From assembly GCF_001635455.1 (NCBI RefSeq), contig NZ_LWEH01000001.1, positions 59,563-123,562 of the forward strand: a stretch of DNA of 64,000 bases. Direction: 5' to 3'. Positions within the stretch are counted from its first letter, which is position 1; each line of letters opens with the position of its first letter. This DNA comes from Vibrio sp. HI00D65 (lineage in GTDB: Bacteria > Pseudomonadota > Gammaproteobacteria > Enterobacterales > Vibrionaceae). A program made the translations under genes and the position numbers. Shown piece after piece: positions 43,228 to 53,956 of this stretch. The notes under the pieces were generated by a model that had not been told where the DNA came from, did not search any database, and worked only from the letters and a program-made list of their open reading frames with translations.

Positions 43228-44139
43228 ATGGACAGTCGATTTCTTGAAAGCCTTGTCGCAGTCGTAGAGGAAGGGTCAATAGCCGCTGCAGCTCGTGCCC
43301 AAGGCATAACACCAGCAGCTATCAGTCAAAGGATTCAAACGTTAGAAAGCGAGTTTAACTGTAAGCTGTTTAGACGAGCAGGAAGTACTGTTCAGGCCAC
43401 GTATGCCTGTTTGGCGGTTGTCCCCAAAGCAAAATCGATTATCAGGGAGACTCGTGATCTTATCGAAGTTGCGCAAGGGTCGGGATTAGATGGCACGTTA
43501 AGAGTGGGAGCTAACTCAACGTCATTAACCGCGTTTATCCCATCGACTCTCAAGTCCATTCGCGAAGTTGCACCGCAGGCTAAGTTTCATATCATTCCTG
43601 GGAATTCTATCGACTTAAATCGGAGCCTTATCAATGGCGACCTTGATGCCGCGATTATCGTTGCACCTCCCTCAGCTATCCCAAAAACATTACGATGTAG
43701 AGAACTGAGAAATGAGCCTCTTGCATTAATTCATAGCAAAACGATTCAAGGGTCTATTGCAAGTATACTGAAAAACAACGCTTATATTAGATATGACCCT
43801 ACCTGTTGGGGCGGGCAGATGTCGGAACGATTCATGAACGACACGGGGATGACTAAGAATACCATTTTTGACCTGGATTCCCTTGAGGCGATTGCTCAAC
43901 TGGTGGTGGAAGAGGTTGGAGTATCAATTGTTCCAGTTTGGCCTGGTTTGGAACTCTTTGATGAACACATCACCATCACACCAATAACCAACAAGAAATA
44001 CAACCGGAAGATGGTACTACTGAGTGCATACCACCCTAGACAGCCCAAACTTCTCGAATTGTTTGTAAAACATTTAGGTGAACTCGACTCGATTACACTG
44101 CAAAAAAGTGAGTCAGAGCATTCAAGATCGGGGCAATAA
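43228..44139 (+). CDS. LysR-family transcriptional regulator
   Basis: This is a 303-residue protein. The N-terminal winged HTH has SIAAAARAQGITPAAISQRIQTLE and the usual KLFRRAGST wing. The rest is a substrate-binding domain (LRVGANSTSLTAF and DLDAAIIVAPP). It probably controls the divergent LysE-family exporter, sensing the exported amino acid. The start at ATG 43228 has TAAGGA upstream. A terminator follows the gene. Confidence 0.9.
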   Translation: MDSRFLESLVAVVEEGSIAAAARAQGITPAAISQRIQTLESEFNCKLFRRAGSTVQATYACLAVVPKAKSIIRETRDLIEVAQGSGLDGTLRVGANSTSLTAFIPSTLKSIREVAPQAKFHIIPGNSIDLNRSLINGDLDAAIIVAPPSAIPKTLRCRELRNEPLALIHSKTIQGSIASILKNNAYIRYDPTCWGGQMSERFMNDTGMTKNTIFDLDSLEAIAQLVVEEVGVSIVPVWPGLELFDEHITITPITNKKYNRKMVLLSAYHPRQPKLLELFVKHLGELDSITLQKSESEHSRSGQ

Positions 44140-44148
44140 AATGGGAAT

Positions 44149-44170
44149 AAGCGCCGTTGATACGGCGCTT
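44149..44170. terminator. terminator between LysR and aldehyde dehydrogenase genes
   Basis: aagcgccgt pairs with acggcgctt with a short loop, followed by a T-containing stretch. It serves the LysR gene and possibly the convergent aldehyde dehydrogenase. Confidence 0.6.
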
Positions 44171-44212
44171 TGTACTGAGTCCAAATAGTCCCCTGAATCC
44201 ATTTTAGTGTAA

Positions 44213-45733
44213 TCAGAAAAAGCCTAGCGGATTCGTATCGTAGCTGATCAGTAGGTTTTTGGTGTTTTGGTAATGATCGAGCATCATCTTATGTGTCTCA
44301 CGACCAATGCCCGATTTCTTGTAACCACCAAACGCTGCATGTGCTGGGTAAGCATGGTAACAGTTAACCCAGATACGGCCCGCTTCGATATTACGACCCA
44401 TGCGGTAAGCAAGGTTGGCATCACGCGTCCATACACCTGCACCCAAACCATATTCGGTATCGTTGGCAATCTCTAACGCTTCCGCTTCATCTTTAAAGGT
44501 AGTCACCGCGATAACTGGGCCAAAGATCTCTTCTTGGAAGACACGCATCTTATTATTGCCTTCGAGCATGGTTGGTTGAATGTAGTAACCATTACCGAGA
44601 TCGTCTGGCTGCTGCGCAATCTCACCACCAGTCAGGACTTTCGCCCCCTCTTGACGGCCAATCTCTAAATAGCTAAGAATCTTATCAAACTGCTCTTGAG
44701 AGGCTTGTGCGCCAACCTGGGTATCGGTATCTAGTGGGTTACCTTGTTTGATGGTTTGAGCACGCTCGACCACTTTCGCAACGAACTGGTCGTATACCGA
44801 TTCATGAATCAGCACACGCGAAGGACAAGTACACACTTCACCTTGGTTAAAGAACGCCAGAAGCATACCTTCAACACACTTATCTAGGTATTCGTCTTCA
44901 TGATCAAAGATATCCGGGAAGTAGATGTTTGGAGACTTACCGCCCAGTTCTACCGTTGAAGGAATCAAGCTTTCAGCCGCACATTTTAGAATATGATGAC
45001 CAACCTCAGTTGAACCAGTAAATGCTAACTTAGCAATACGATCACTAGTCGCTAGGGCTTGCCCCGCTTCACTACCGAAACCATTAACGATGTTGACTAC
45101 GCCAGCAGGCAGAAGGTCGGCGATCTTCTCCATCATAACCAAAATAGACGTTGGTGTTTGCTCGGCAGGCTTCATCACTACACAACAACCTGCCGCCAAT
45201 GCTGGTGCTAGTTTCCAAGCTGCCATTAGAATCGGGAAGTTCCAAGGAATGATCTGACCGACTACGCCAATTGGCTCTGGGAAATGGTAGCTTGCCGTGT
45301 TTGAATCGAGCTCGGCTGCACTGCCTTCTTGCGCTCGAATACAACCCGCAAAGTAACGGAAGTGATCGACAACTAACGGGATATCTGCTGCCAGAGTTTC
45401 ACGAACTGGTTTGCCATTTTCCCATGTCTCAGCAACCGCGATCTCTTCTAGATTCGCTTCGATACGGTCAGCAATTTTAAGTAGGATGTTAGAACGCTCT
45501 GTCACATTAGTGGCTGCCCAAGTTGCACGAGCTGCATGTGCTGCATCGAGTGCTAAGCTAATATCGGCCTCAGTTGAGCGCGCCACTTGGCAATACACCT
45601 GACCATTCACTGGTGAAGTATTATCAAAATACTCGCCGCTGACAGGCTTCACCCACTCGCCACCGATAAAGTTATCGTATTGAGCTTTAAAGTTCACCAC
45701 TGCATTGTCACTACCCGGCTGTGCGTAAATCAT
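44213..45733 (-). CDS. NAD-dependent aldehyde dehydrogenase (AldB/ExaC-like)
   Basis: This 506-residue enzyme of the ALDH superfamily has the proton-acceptor Glu in VELGGKSPN and the nucleophile Cys in [11 protein letters not shown] (about 302). The substrate-side block [21 protein letters not shown] is typical of acetaldehyde dehydrogenases such as AldB, ExaC and AcoD. It oxidises short aldehydes, for example acetaldehyde from ethanol or acetoin, to acids. It is divergent from an AcoR-like sigma54 activator and preceded by a good sigma54 promoter, so it is probably induced by the aldehyde or alcohol. Confidence 0.93.
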   Translation of the reverse strand: MIYAQPGSDNAVVNFKAQYDNFIGGEWVKPVSGEYFDNTSPVNGQVYCQVARSTEADISLALDAAHAARATWAATNVTERSNILLKIADRIEANLEEIAVAETWENGKPVRETLAADIPLVVDHFRYFAGCIRAQEGSAAELDSNTASYHFPEPIGVVGQIIPWNFPILMAAWKLAPALAAGCCVVMKPAEQTPTSILVMMEKIADLLPAGVVNIVNGFGSEAGQALATSDRIAKLAFTGSTEVGHHILKCAAESLIPSTVELGGKSPNIYFPDIFDHEDEYLDKCVEGMLLAFFNQGEVCTCPSRVLIHESVYDQFVAKVVERAQTIKQGNPLDTDTQVGAQASQEQFDKILSYLEIGRQEGAKVLTGGEIAQQPDDLGNGYYIQPTMLEGNNKMRVFQEEIFGPVIAVTTFKDEAEALEIANDTEYGLGAGVWTRDANLAYRMGRNIEAGRIWVNCYHAYPAHAAFGGYKKSGIGRETHKMMLDHYQNTKNLLISYDTNPLGFF

Positions 45734-45888
45734 AGTTAGATCCTTCTTAGATTTGTTGTTCGTTATTGAGCGAGAGCTGTCTTTTTTTGGCGACTTCTCC
45801 TGCGAAGAGAACTCATAATAAGACGCCCATGTTTATGCTTTCTGTTTAAAACACTAATAATTCTTACTTTCTTCACAACAAGAACAAC

Positions 45889-45903
45889 GCAAATCACACG
45901 CCA
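45889..45903 (-). promoter_or_regulatory. sigma54 (-24/-12) promoter of the aldehyde dehydrogenase gene
   Basis: Read on the minus strand it is TGGCGTGTGATTTGC. The GG and GC doublets are in the right spacing and 13 of the fixed positions fit TGGCACG-N4-TTGC apart from two central bases. It lies about 155 bases before the gene start, which is compatible with a long leader. Confidence 0.75.
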
Positions 45904-46007
45904 TAACCTCAAAGCTTGTTGTTAATGAGTTGTAAAACTATGATTACCAAACATTTACAAACCAAAGTGAGTTGGCATTGAACGGCCGTATAGAAACCAA
46001 TCCAATG

Positions 46008-46055
46008 TTCAACTGTTCCAATTTGGTACACCTTCACTGTTACAACATGGAACAG
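46008..46055. promoter_or_regulatory. candidate activator binding sites (upstream activating sequences)
   Basis: actgttcc (46013-46020 region) and ggaacagt (46047-46055 region) are reverse complements of each other, with a related actgttac between. They lie 110-160 bases upstream of the sigma54 promoter, the usual enhancer distance, and next to the activator's own start, so autoregulation is likely. Confidence 0.55.
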
Positions 46056-46057
46056 TC

Positions 46058-47848
46058 ATGCACCTTCAACAAGCAAACACCTCAGATTGGCTTTCATCTT
46101 CTTGGCACCGCAGCACAGAAGCGGGACTAAAACAGAGACGACTTCCCGAAGATATTCGCCTACCACAGTCGATTCTTAAGCAGCGACGTCATCAGTCATC
46201 GAACTTGATTCAAATCATCGAGCGCAATGCACTGCCTCTGTTCAACCAGATGTTTGCACGTACCGACAGTCGTTTGATCTTGACCGACATTGAAGGGGTG
46301 ATTCTGGCTAGTTGGGGACAAGAGCGGTTTAGGGAAAAACTGACTTCGATTGCACTCAGCTCTGGTGCGTGTTGGCAGGAACAACTCAAAGGCACCAACG
46401 CCATCGGCACGGCGATTGTAGAAGCTAAACCCGTGACTATCATTGGTGAACAGCACTTCATCCACCAGCATAGGTTTATCAGCTGTTCAGCGAGCCCTGT
46501 ATTTGATCACCAAGGGCACATGGTTGGCATACTGGACATTACCAGTGAGCAGCAACAACACGACAGTTCGGTACAGCTGCTCGTTCAAAACATGGTTCAG
46601 CTTATTGAGAATCAGTTGTTAAGCAATATCCCACAAGGCACGACTCGTATTGATCTCGCGTGTGAGAAATCGCTACTTCACAGTGGTTGGCAAGGGATTG
46701 TAATAGCCAATGAAGCTGGAGAGGTGGTCGCGCACAATCAGGTCGCCTCTCAACTATTGGATCAAACCTCGATCGTCGGTGAAAGTATCGATACCCTCTT
46801 CAACCGAACTTCAATAGATGCCTCCTTTGTGTTTGAAAAACAGCATCTAAAGCGCCCAACAGCCAAGCACACACGCTCTCTTTCCACATCGTGTGATTTA
46901 CACCATGGTGAACAACAGATAGAACACGCTTGGCAGCAGGCCAATAAGGTTATCGACAAAGGCATCAGCCTATTAATCCTTGGTGAAACAGGCGTCGGCA
47001 AGGGCGAGTTTGTTAAGGCGTTACACAAGCAAAGCCAGCGTAAATCATCGCCCCTAGTAGCGGTAAATTGTGGTGCGCTGCCTAAAGATCTTATCGAATC
47101 TGAACTGTTTGGTTACGCACCGGGGGCTTTTACTGGCGCAAACAAACAAGGTTTTCAAGGGAAGATCCGTCAAGCAGACAAAGGGATCTTATTCTTGGAT
47201 GAAATAGCTGATATGCCGTTAGAGGCTCAGTGCCGACTACTGCATGTTCTGCAAGACAAATCCGTGGTGCCAGTTGGTTCCAATCAAAGCTACCAAGTCG
47301 ATTGCCAGATCATCGCCGCGACTCACAAAAACCTCGAGCAGTTAGTCGCAACCGGTGAATTTAGGCAAGACCTGTATTACAGACTCAATGGCTTAGCCTT
47401 TACCTTGCCAAGCTTGCAACAGCGACAAGATAAGCATGCCTTAATCGAACACATTCATCGTAAATACGCCGAGGCTGAGCAGTCAATTTGCCCGCACCTG
47501 ATGAGTTTATTGTGCGCCTATTCTTGGCCGGGCAATATCCGCGAGTTAGATAACTTACTAAAAGTCGCCACTTTACTGGCAAGTGACGAACCACAACTCA
47601 CTCTTGAGCATTTGCCTAACCATCTTACTCAACACCTCACCTGTTTAGCTCAAGATAGCCATCATCAGGTTACTGCTTCTCGTATCATCGAAGGTAAGCC
47701 AAATGCTGATTTAAGAAGCACCGTTGAAGAAGCCTTGTTGCAAACCTATCTAGCCAACCAAGGCAATATCAGCAAAACTTCACGCATACTTGGCATCAGC
47801 CGTAATACGATTTATCGAAAACTAAAAAGCTTAGGCATTCTCTTATAA
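46058..47848 (+). CDS. sigma54-dependent activator, AcoR-like
   Basis: This is a 596-residue regulator. An N-terminal GAF-type sensor (about 60-190) is followed by a PAS-like segment (about 205-260) and the AAA+ domain. Walker A is GETGVGKGEF (about 313-322), the sigma54-contact loop is PGAFTGA, and Walker B is ILFLDEIADM. A C-terminal Fis-type helix-turn-helix ends the protein (GNISKTSRILGISRNTIYRKL). It is divergent from the aldehyde dehydrogenase whose promoter is sigma54-type, so it very likely activates that gene in response to an aldehyde, alcohol or acetoin. Confidence 0.92.
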   Translation: MHLQQANTSDWLSSSWHRSTEAGLKQRRLPEDIRLPQSILKQRRHQSSNLIQIIERNALPLFNQMFARTDSRLILTDIEGVILASWGQERFREKLTSIALSSGACWQEQLKGTNAIGTAIVEAKPVTIIGEQHFIHQHRFISCSASPVFDHQGHMVGILDITSEQQQHDSSVQLLVQNMVQLIENQLLSNIPQGTTRIDLACEKSLLHSGWQGIVIANEAGEVVAHNQVASQLLDQTSIVGESIDTLFNRTSIDASFVFEKQHLKRPTAKHTRSLSTSCDLHHGEQQIEHAWQQANKVIDKGISLLILGETGVGKGEFVKALHKQSQRKSSPLVAVNCGALPKDLIESELFGYAPGAFTGANKQGFQGKIRQADKGILFLDEIADMPLEAQCRLLHVLQDKSVVPVGSNQSYQVDCQIIAATHKNLEQLVATGEFRQDLYYRLNGLAFTLPSLQQRQDKHALIEHIHRKYAEAEQSICPHLMSLLCAYSWPGNIRELDNLLKVATLLASDEPQLTLEHLPNHLTQHLTCLAQDSHHQVTASRIIEGKPNADLRSTVEEALLQTYLANQGNISKTSRILGISRNTIYRKLKSLGILL

Positions 47849-47957
47849 TGAACACAGGTGCTCATAGCCAGCCCTTTCATTATCGAAAATAAAATTCAAT
47901 TCCAGTGAGACATTTTGCCCTCTGACTCGTAATGCTCCAAAACGAAAGAGGGCTCAG

Positions 47958-49451
47958 ATGCAAACAATTAACGTAGTGTGGCTAAAGCGCGATTTAAGGC
48001 TCACCGACCACGCACCTTTACAACACGCTTTATCAGCTCGATACCCAACGATTTTGCTCTACATTTTCGAACCCATGCTGCTAAACAATGACCACTATTC
48101 TGAGCGACATTGGCGGTTTGTTTGGCAGTCGCTGCAATGCATGAACCAGTCGCTGAAAGAGTATGGACATCAGGTCTCAATACTTCATGGCAGTGCGGTG
48201 GACTGCTTCAAAGCAATCCAATCTCGTTACCACATAAAAAAACTCTTCTCTCATCAAGAGATAGGGTTAAATTGCACTTTTGAGCGCGACATGCAACTTT
48301 CTGCTTGGCTTAAAGAGCACAACATCCCATGGCAAGAGTTCGCACAGGGCGCTGTCGTGAGAGGGTCGAAAGATAGAGTCGGTTGGGACAAACATTGGAA
48401 CAGTGTGATGCGTGCTCCCATCGAAGAAAGTGAATTAACTGCAGAATCACTACATACCCTTGATGCTGAAGAGCTTGAACTCGCTATGGAACCTCTAGAA
48501 GCATGGTTAACCAAAGTTAACGGTATACAAACGGGCGGAAGTGCACTGGCATGGGAAACGTTACACGACTTCTTTGAGCGCCGTGGTCGAGATTACTACC
48601 GCAGCATCTCAAGTCCTGAAGCCTCGCGACATGCCTGTACACGTCTATCTCCATATTTGGCTTGGGGTAACATATCGCTGCGTGAGGTTTATCAACACCT
48701 ATTGGGGCACTGGCAGGTCGCGGGATTTCGTCGCAGCTTGATTGCGCTCTCCTCAAGGCTCCACTGGCACTGTCATTTCATGCAGAAATTTGAATCGGAA
48801 TGCGCGATGGAATATCGCTGTATCAATCACGCCTATGAAGCGCTCTTACAAAAAGAAACGGTAAAAGATTCTACACTTCTTCAAGCATGGAAGATGGGGG
48901 TTACAGGGGTGCCATTGGTCGATGCCTGTATGCGCTGCCTGCATCATACGGGGTACATTAATTTCCGCATGCGCTCAATGCTGGTGAGCTTTCTCACTCA
49001 CCATATGAACATGGACTGGCGTGATGGTGTCACTCATTTAGCCCGGCTGTTCCTCGATTTTGAACCCGGCATTCATTATCCACAGTTTCAAATGCAAGCT
49101 GGGGTAACGGGCATCAACACCATCCGTATTTACAACCCAACAAAGCAAGCCCAAGAACACGATTCTGATGGGGACTTCATCCGAAAATGGGTACCAGAAC
49201 TCTCAGACATACCCACTCCACTTCTGTTTGAGCCTTGGAAGATGACGCCAATGGAAGTCATGATGCATGAGCTTGAACCAGATTCCCCTTACCTTAATCC
49301 AGTCATCGATCTCGAAGCTAGCGCTAAAGAGGCACGAGTGCGTTTATGGTCATGGAGAAAGCTTACGGAAGTGAAACAAGAACGAAGTCGTATTTTGTCG
49401 CGCCACGTTAGGCCACCGAAGAAACAAAGCAAAACAACACGGGCAAGCTAA
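47958..49451 (+). CDS. cryptochrome/DNA photolyase family protein
   Basis: This is a 497-residue protein with the photolyase N-terminal fold ([16 protein letters not shown]) and a C-terminal helical FAD-binding domain ([49 protein letters not shown]). It either repairs UV lesions or acts as a blue-light sensor. The two cannot be separated by reading. The final about 25 residues are basic ([11 protein letters not shown]). It stands alone, starting 109 bases after the activator gene. Confidence 0.9.
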   Translation: MQTINVVWLKRDLRLTDHAPLQHALSARYPTILLYIFEPMLLNNDHYSERHWRFVWQSLQCMNQSLKEYGHQVSILHGSAVDCFKAIQSRYHIKKLFSHQEIGLNCTFERDMQLSAWLKEHNIPWQEFAQGAVVRGSKDRVGWDKHWNSVMRAPIEESELTAESLHTLDAEELELAMEPLEAWLTKVNGIQTGGSALAWETLHDFFERRGRDYYRSISSPEASRHACTRLSPYLAWGNISLREVYQHLLGHWQVAGFRRSLIALSSRLHWHCHFMQKFESECAMEYRCINHAYEALLQKETVKDSTLLQAWKMGVTGVPLVDACMRCLHHTGYINFRMRSMLVSFLTHHMNMDWRDGVTHLARLFLDFEPGIHYPQFQMQAGVTGINTIRIYNPTKQAQEHDSDGDFIRKWVPELSDIPTPLLFEPWKMTPMEVMMHELEPDSPYLNPVIDLEASAKEARVRLWSWRKLTEVKQERSRILSRHVRPPKKQSKTTRAS

Positions 49452-49829
49452 GACAACGCATTCCCTCTTCAAATTACTTATAAAAAGAGTGGTCATCCAC
49501 TAGGGTAGATAAAATTAATTGTGACCCTCGTCATATAATGAGTAATAGACTCGCGGTCACAAACTCGAAAAGAAGAATCGCTGCCTTACTAAAATATTGA
49601 ACTCACTTAGGTATCATTAAAACTAATAAATACAGAAAGTTAGCAATTGCTAAATGATGATTTTGATCGTTCTCTAAGCGTTGCGACCAAGGCCAAAACT
49701 GCACATTATGCAATCTTGTTTATATTTTTGATCTCCCTATTCTTTTTGTGTTCATTTTTTTGCATTTTCCGTTCACTTATCTTGTTTAAAATCTCTGCAA
49801 AACTAACACTATTTAGCTAGAGAGATCAT
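49452..49829. other. intergenic region before the chemoreceptor
   Basis: 378 bases without a gene. It is AT-rich with several T-runs at 49725-49780, likely promoter DNA for the chemoreceptor. No hairpin or known operator was recognised. Confidence 0.4.
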
Positions 49830-51944
49830 ATGTTTAACAGTATACGAACGCGAATTGCGGTGAGTGCAGGCGGAGCGATGGCTTTCACCCTGTTGATCGC
49901 AATGGGCATGACCACTAGCGCTTTTACTGATGTGAACAAACAAGTCACAGAGAAAGTAAAACTCCAGTTAACCGACGCTACGACAACCGATTTACAGAAT
50001 ACGGCACTTCAGCAAGGGTTGAACATTTCCAACCAACTTAACCCGGTACTCGCCAACTTAACACAAGCACGTTCAATCATAGAGTTAAGTTCAGAAACTG
50101 ACGCTAGCGCAGACCTCATCGTTAAACAGTTCACTGCCGCACTAGAAGCACAAAACAAAGCCGTATTTGCCGGCTACATGGTGTGGGAAAACAAAACTTG
50201 GCCACGACAAACCGATCTCAATGGCGAGATCAGCTTGGACAGTGAATTAGGCTTTAATAGTCAGGGCTATCTTGCCCCTTTCTTCTCTCCCAATGACCAA
50301 AACAGCTTTGATGCGGTCGCAATGGAGAGCTTCAGCAATACCGAGTTAAACAGTAATGGCGAACGCAAAGACGACTGGCACTTAATGCCTTATCAAACCG
50401 GTAAAACATTCGTAATGGAACCGTACTTCTATCCGGTTCGTGGTAAGCAAGAACTTATTACTACTATCAGCCAGCCAATCAAACAGAACGGTAAGATCAT
50501 CGGCTCACTTGGCTTCGATTTGTCACTTCATGAACTGCAAAGCCAGAGTGAAGGTCTTGCTCGTCAGCTATTCGACGGACAAGGTAGAATCCTCATCACT
50601 TCATGGAAAGGCATTACCCTAGCCAACAGCAGTGCTGGAAATATGGTGGGTAAGAAAGTCTCACCAGCGCTAGAAAAAGAGTGGTCGCGTGTTCAGTCTA
50701 TCGCGAAACAGTCTGGGGCTGGGCTGGTGACGTTTGGTGGTGAAGAGTACGCCATAACGGCTATCGAGACCAGCGACGCACCGTGGGTAGTCATGGTGTC
50801 GGTTCCCAGTAGTCACCTTGCAAAAAGTGTCGACGAGTACACCCAGTGGAGTGATGAACAGAATTCGAAAGCGCTTGAAAAAGGTGTGTGGGCGGGGATC
50901 GTCGCCGTTCTTCTAGGCATCATATCGATGGCATTGATCGCCAACTCTCTGGGCAAAGTTCTCAATAACTTGGTCGAGCGATTCAAAGATGCCGCACAAG
51001 GCGAAGGCGATTTAACCTACCGCATCGAAGTAAAAGGGAAAGATGAGACCGCACAACTGGCTCACTGGTTTAATACCTTCCTATCTCGTATACAAGAGAT
51101 GCTACTTACTGTAATGGCGACAGCAGACCAAGTCGATAAAAACGCGACTGAAGGCCAAGCGCGTGCAGAGGTATCTCGTGACCAGTTGAACGCCCAAGTA
51201 AACGAAGTGAATTCACTCGCCACTGCAATCAATGAAATGAGTGCAACTGCGCAAGAGGTGGCAAACTCAGCCGTGCAAGCCGCTGCCGCTGCTAGCCAAG
51301 TACAAAGTAATAGCCTTAACGGCATGACACGCATGGACAATGCTGCAAGCGCGGTGGATAGCTTAGCGGTTCAGGTGAATGATGCGCAGCAACAAACGCA
51401 AAACTTGGTCGATTCGAGCACTGCGATTCAAGGCATTTTGAGCGAGATTGGTGGTATTGCAGAACAAACTAACTTGCTTGCTCTGAATGCTGCCATTGAA
51501 GCTGCCCGCGCAGGCGAAGCAGGACGAGGCTTTGCCGTGGTGGCCGATGAAGTACGTAACCTAGCAAACCGTACTCAAGGTTCGACCGAAGAGATCCGTT
51601 CGATGCTAGCTCGCCTAGAGCAAGAGACCCAATCTATCGTGGTCTTGATGGAGCAAAGTCAAAAGCAAGCGAATGATACCAAAGGCGAAACTCAAGCCGC
51701 TCATTTGGCGCTGTCTGAGATTAACCAAGCCATTGAAGTCATCAACGACATGAACAATCAAATCGCTTCTGCAGCTGAAGAGCAAAGTTCAGTATCTGAA
51801 GAGATTAACCGTAATGTCGTCATCATTAACGACACCGCCGTGGAAGTGATGGACACCATGACATCCTCGGTAGAAATCAGTAATGAGCTGACAGTAAAAG
51901 CCGGAGATTTACACGGAGAACTGAGTAAATTTAAGCTCTCATAA
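49830..51944 (+). CDS. methyl-accepting chemotaxis protein with dCache sensor
   Basis: This is a 704-residue inner-membrane receptor. The first membrane helix is at about 8-30. The periplasmic dCache_1-like domain (about 35-340) has the [14 protein letters not shown] and [13 protein letters not shown] segments. The second membrane helix is [20 protein letters not shown] (about 355-375), then a HAMP domain and a cytoplasmic signalling hairpin with the invariant [19 protein letters not shown] tip (about 547). It senses an unknown small molecule. Its start has AGAGAGAT upstream, and a good terminator follows. Confidence 0.95.
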   Translation: MFNSIRTRIAVSAGGAMAFTLLIAMGMTTSAFTDVNKQVTEKVKLQLTDATTTDLQNTALQQGLNISNQLNPVLANLTQARSIIELSSETDASADLIVKQFTAALEAQNKAVFAGYMVWENKTWPRQTDLNGEISLDSELGFNSQGYLAPFFSPNDQNSFDAVAMESFSNTELNSNGERKDDWHLMPYQTGKTFVMEPYFYPVRGKQELITTISQPIKQNGKIIGSLGFDLSLHELQSQSEGLARQLFDGQGRILITSWKGITLANSSAGNMVGKKVSPALEKEWSRVQSIAKQSGAGLVTFGGEEYAITAIETSDAPWVVMVSVPSSHLAKSVDEYTQWSDEQNSKALEKGVWAGIVAVLLGIISMALIANSLGKVLNNLVERFKDAAQGEGDLTYRIEVKGKDETAQLAHWFNTFLSRIQEMLLTVMATADQVDKNATEGQARAEVSRDQLNAQVNEVNSLATAINEMSATAQEVANSAVQAAAAASQVQSNSLNGMTRMDNAASAVDSLAVQVNDAQQQTQNLVDSSTAIQGILSEIGGIAEQTNLLALNAAIEAARAGEAGRGFAVVADEVRNLANRTQGSTEEIRSMLARLEQETQSIVVLMEQSQKQANDTKGETQAAHLALSEINQAIEVINDMNNQIASAAEEQSSVSEEINRNVVIINDTAVEVMDTMTSSVEISNELTVKAGDLHGELSKFKLS

Positions 51945-51965
51945 TTCGCTCTCTTCCATAAAAAC

Positions 51966-51995
51966 AAGGCCGAGAAACGCAATGTTCTCGGCCTT
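51966..51995 (+). terminator. rho-independent terminator after the chemoreceptor
   Basis: The 11-bp stem aaggccgagaa/ttctcggcctt is followed by tctatttatt. It is also positioned to serve the convergent LysR gene. Confidence 0.8.
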
Positions 51996-52043
51996 TCTAT
52001 TTATTGTTCGCTCTCGAACTCAATGCATCTCACCGAGCAAGAG

Positions 52044-52895
52044 CTAATTAGAATCCAATTCAACCAGCTGATTGAGTACCTCTTTGTCCAATACTGGATG
52101 ATGCTTACTCGCGAGCAACAGTACGATGTCTACCGCAGGTAACGGTGGCATATCGTCGAGAATCTTCAAATCAGGCGTGACACTGAGCTTGCCCATCGCA
52201 CCAATTGCTAACCCCGCTTTGACGATTGCACGCTGCGCTGAAGCCGTATTACTACAAGCCAAAAGCTGATATCGCGTGTCTTGTTTAGTTAAACCATTCA
52301 CCGCCGCAGCATGATATTTACAATCCGTCTGGAACAGAGCAAGTGGGACAGGTTTAGAATCATCAAACACAAAATCAGGACTGCTTATCCAAACGCCCAC
52401 ATCATTGGTTAGCCAATATCCCTCTTCACTACCGGGAGCGCGGGTCACAATCGCAGCATCAAGCCGACCATCATCAAGCCACTCTCTAAGCGTAATGCTC
52501 GGCAAGCTAAATATCTGAATGGAGCACGTGGGTTCCGCGTTCTGCAACAGCTTAATCACGTTCGGCAAGATGCTGTCGTTATAGTCTTCAGGGCAACCTA
52601 ATCGTAGAGGCTGTTTGTCTTCATAACGCTTCACTTGTTTCAATGCCGTATTGTGGAGTGCGACGAGCTGCTCAGCATGGGCACGCAATGCCAAGCCCGC
52701 TTCAGTCAAAACCAGGTTGCGCCCTTCCTTTTGAAACAGGGTGACGTTCAGTTCTTCCTCTAACTTGCGCATCTGAGCACTAAAGGCCGATTGGGTGCGA
52801 TTAATCTGCTTTGCAGCACGTGTAAAACTGCTGGTCTCCACAAACGCGAGAAAGCCTCGCAACGCATCAATATCCATACTGTAATCACTACCCAT
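52044..52895 (-). CDS. LysR-family transcriptional regulator
   Basis: This is an about 280-residue protein with an N-terminal HTH (FVETSSFTRAAKQINRTQSAFSAQMRKLEEEL) and a substrate-binding domain (LRLGCPEDYNDSILP). The Ser-rich recognition helix is standard for the family. It is divergent from a glutathione S-transferase gene across about 100 bases and probably controls it. ATG 52877 (MDIDALRGFL) is an alternative start with slightly better context. Confidence 0.88.
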   Translation of the reverse strand: MGSDYSMDIDALRGFLAFVETSSFTRAAKQINRTQSAFSAQMRKLEEELNVTLFQKEGRNLVLTEAGLALRAHAEQLVALHNTALKQVKRYEDKQPLRLGCPEDYNDSILPNVIKLLQNAEPTCSIQIFSLPSITLREWLDDGRLDAAIVTRAPGSEEGYWLTNDVGVWISSPDFVFDDSKPVPLALFQTDCKYHAAAVNGLTKQDTRYQLLACSNTASAQRAIVKAGLAIGAMGKLSVTPDLKILDDMPPLPAVDIVLLLASKHHPVLDKEVLNQLVELDSN

Positions 52896-52993
52896 CGTTT
52901 TTATTAATGTATTGCATCAAAATTATCCGTTAGTGCGCCGTAATACAATCCCTTAAGCTCAAATGCACATACACCAGACGCAAGGAAGCATTT

Positions 52994-53641
52994 ATGCAGC
53001 TTTATATCGCTAATCAGAACTACTCCACTTGGTCACTGCGCGCATGGCTAATATTCGAACACTGCAACCTCAACGCAGACGTCATCAAACTTAAGCTATC
53101 CACCCCAGATTTTTATGACACGCTGGCTTCAGTTACACCCACCGCAAAAGTGCCGACTCTAGTTGATGGTGACGTTGCAGTGTGGGATTCACTCGCAATT
53201 CTCGAATACGTTAATGATGCCTATTTGGACAGTGCTGCATGGCCAACTTCCGTTGCTGAACGCGCCTTAGCCCGAGCTATCTCGGCAGAAATGCATTCTG
53301 GTTTTTTCAACATCAGAAATGAATTACCAATGAACTGCCGAGCCAAAAGAAAACTGGTTTTGAGTGAGGGTGCCCAGAAAGATATCGCCCGCATCGATGC
53401 GATTTGGTCAGAGCAAATGGAGCAATACCCAGAGGGCTGGCTATTTGGTGAATGGTCGATTGCTGATGCGATGTTTGCACCTGTAGCACTGCGAGTTGAA
53501 ACCTACGGCATTCAACTTTCGGATAGAGCCCAACAGTATCAACAACGAGTGTTGAATAGTCCGTCGATAAAAAAATGGTTGGCAGAGGCGAGTTTAGAAA
53601 AAGATATCGTTGAAAAAGACGAGGCAGGAGAGCCTGTTTAA
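52994..53641 (+). CDS. glutathione S-transferase family protein
   Basis: This is a 215-residue cytosolic protein. The thioredoxin-like N-terminal domain has NYSTWSLRAWLIFEH, where Ser may contact glutathione, and the cis-Pro block KVPTLVDGDVAVWDSLAILEYV. An all-helical C-terminal domain has PEGWLFGEWSIADAMFAPVA, the conserved N-capping block. It conjugates or reduces electrophiles with glutathione. It starts at ATG 52994 with AAGGAAG upstream and is likely regulated by the divergent LysR protein. Confidence 0.92.
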   Translation: MQLYIANQNYSTWSLRAWLIFEHCNLNADVIKLKLSTPDFYDTLASVTPTAKVPTLVDGDVAVWDSLAILEYVNDAYLDSAAWPTSVAERALARAISAEMHSGFFNIRNELPMNCRAKRKLVLSEGAQKDIARIDAIWSEQMEQYPEGWLFGEWSIADAMFAPVALRVETYGIQLSDRAQQYQQRVLNSPSIKKWLAEASLEKDIVEKDEAGEPV

Positions 53642-53650
53642 TTTGGAGTG

Positions 53651-53680
53651 AATGAGTCTCGAATAACTTCGAGACTCATT
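53651..53680. terminator. bidirectional terminator
   Basis: The 13-bp stem aatgagtctcgaa/ttcgagactcatt with a 4-base loop lies between the convergent GST and HTH genes, with a T-run (gttttc) to the right. Confidence 0.8.
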
Positions 53681-53712
53681 GTTTTCATGAGAGAACACGA
53701 TTTACTGACTCG

Positions 53713-53946
53713 CTATTCAGCAGCTACGCTCTCTTGATGAACGTTCGCTTCAAATTCCAATATGTCACCCGGTTGGCACTCTAACACTTCACACAACTTG
53801 TCTAGTGTCGATAACCTTACCGCTTTGGCCTTGCCATTCTTTAACACCGACAAGTTGGCTTCAGTAATACCTACCTCTTTTGCCAATGTCTTTAATCGCA
53901 TTTTTCGCTTGGCCATCATAATGTCTAAATTAATGCGGATAGTCAT
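53713..53946 (-). CDS. YozG-like HTH transcriptional regulator
   Basis: This is an about 77-residue Xre-type DNA-binding protein whose helix-turn-helix spans MRLKTLAKEVGITEANLSVLKNG. KAVRLSTLDKLCEVLECQPGDIL is the typical YozG tail. ATG 53946 is preferred because it begins the conserved RINLDIMMAKRKM block. An ATG at 53979 overlaps the upstream gene. It follows the DUF2975 membrane gene directly, a pairing found widely in bacteria, and probably regulates it. Confidence 0.88.
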   Translation of the reverse strand: MTIRINLDIMMAKRKMRLKTLAKEVGITEANLSVLKNGKAKAVRLSTLDKLCEVLECQPGDILEFEANVHQESVAAE

Positions 53947-53956
53947 GACAAGTCCT

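Larger units (their letters stand above)
45734..46057. promoter_or_regulatory. divergent region, aldehyde dehydrogenase / AcoR-like activator
   Basis: 324 bases without a gene. It contains the sigma54 promoter at 45889-45903 for the aldehyde dehydrogenase and inverted tgttcc/ggaaca elements at about 46008-46055 next to the activator gene. Confidence 0.6.
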
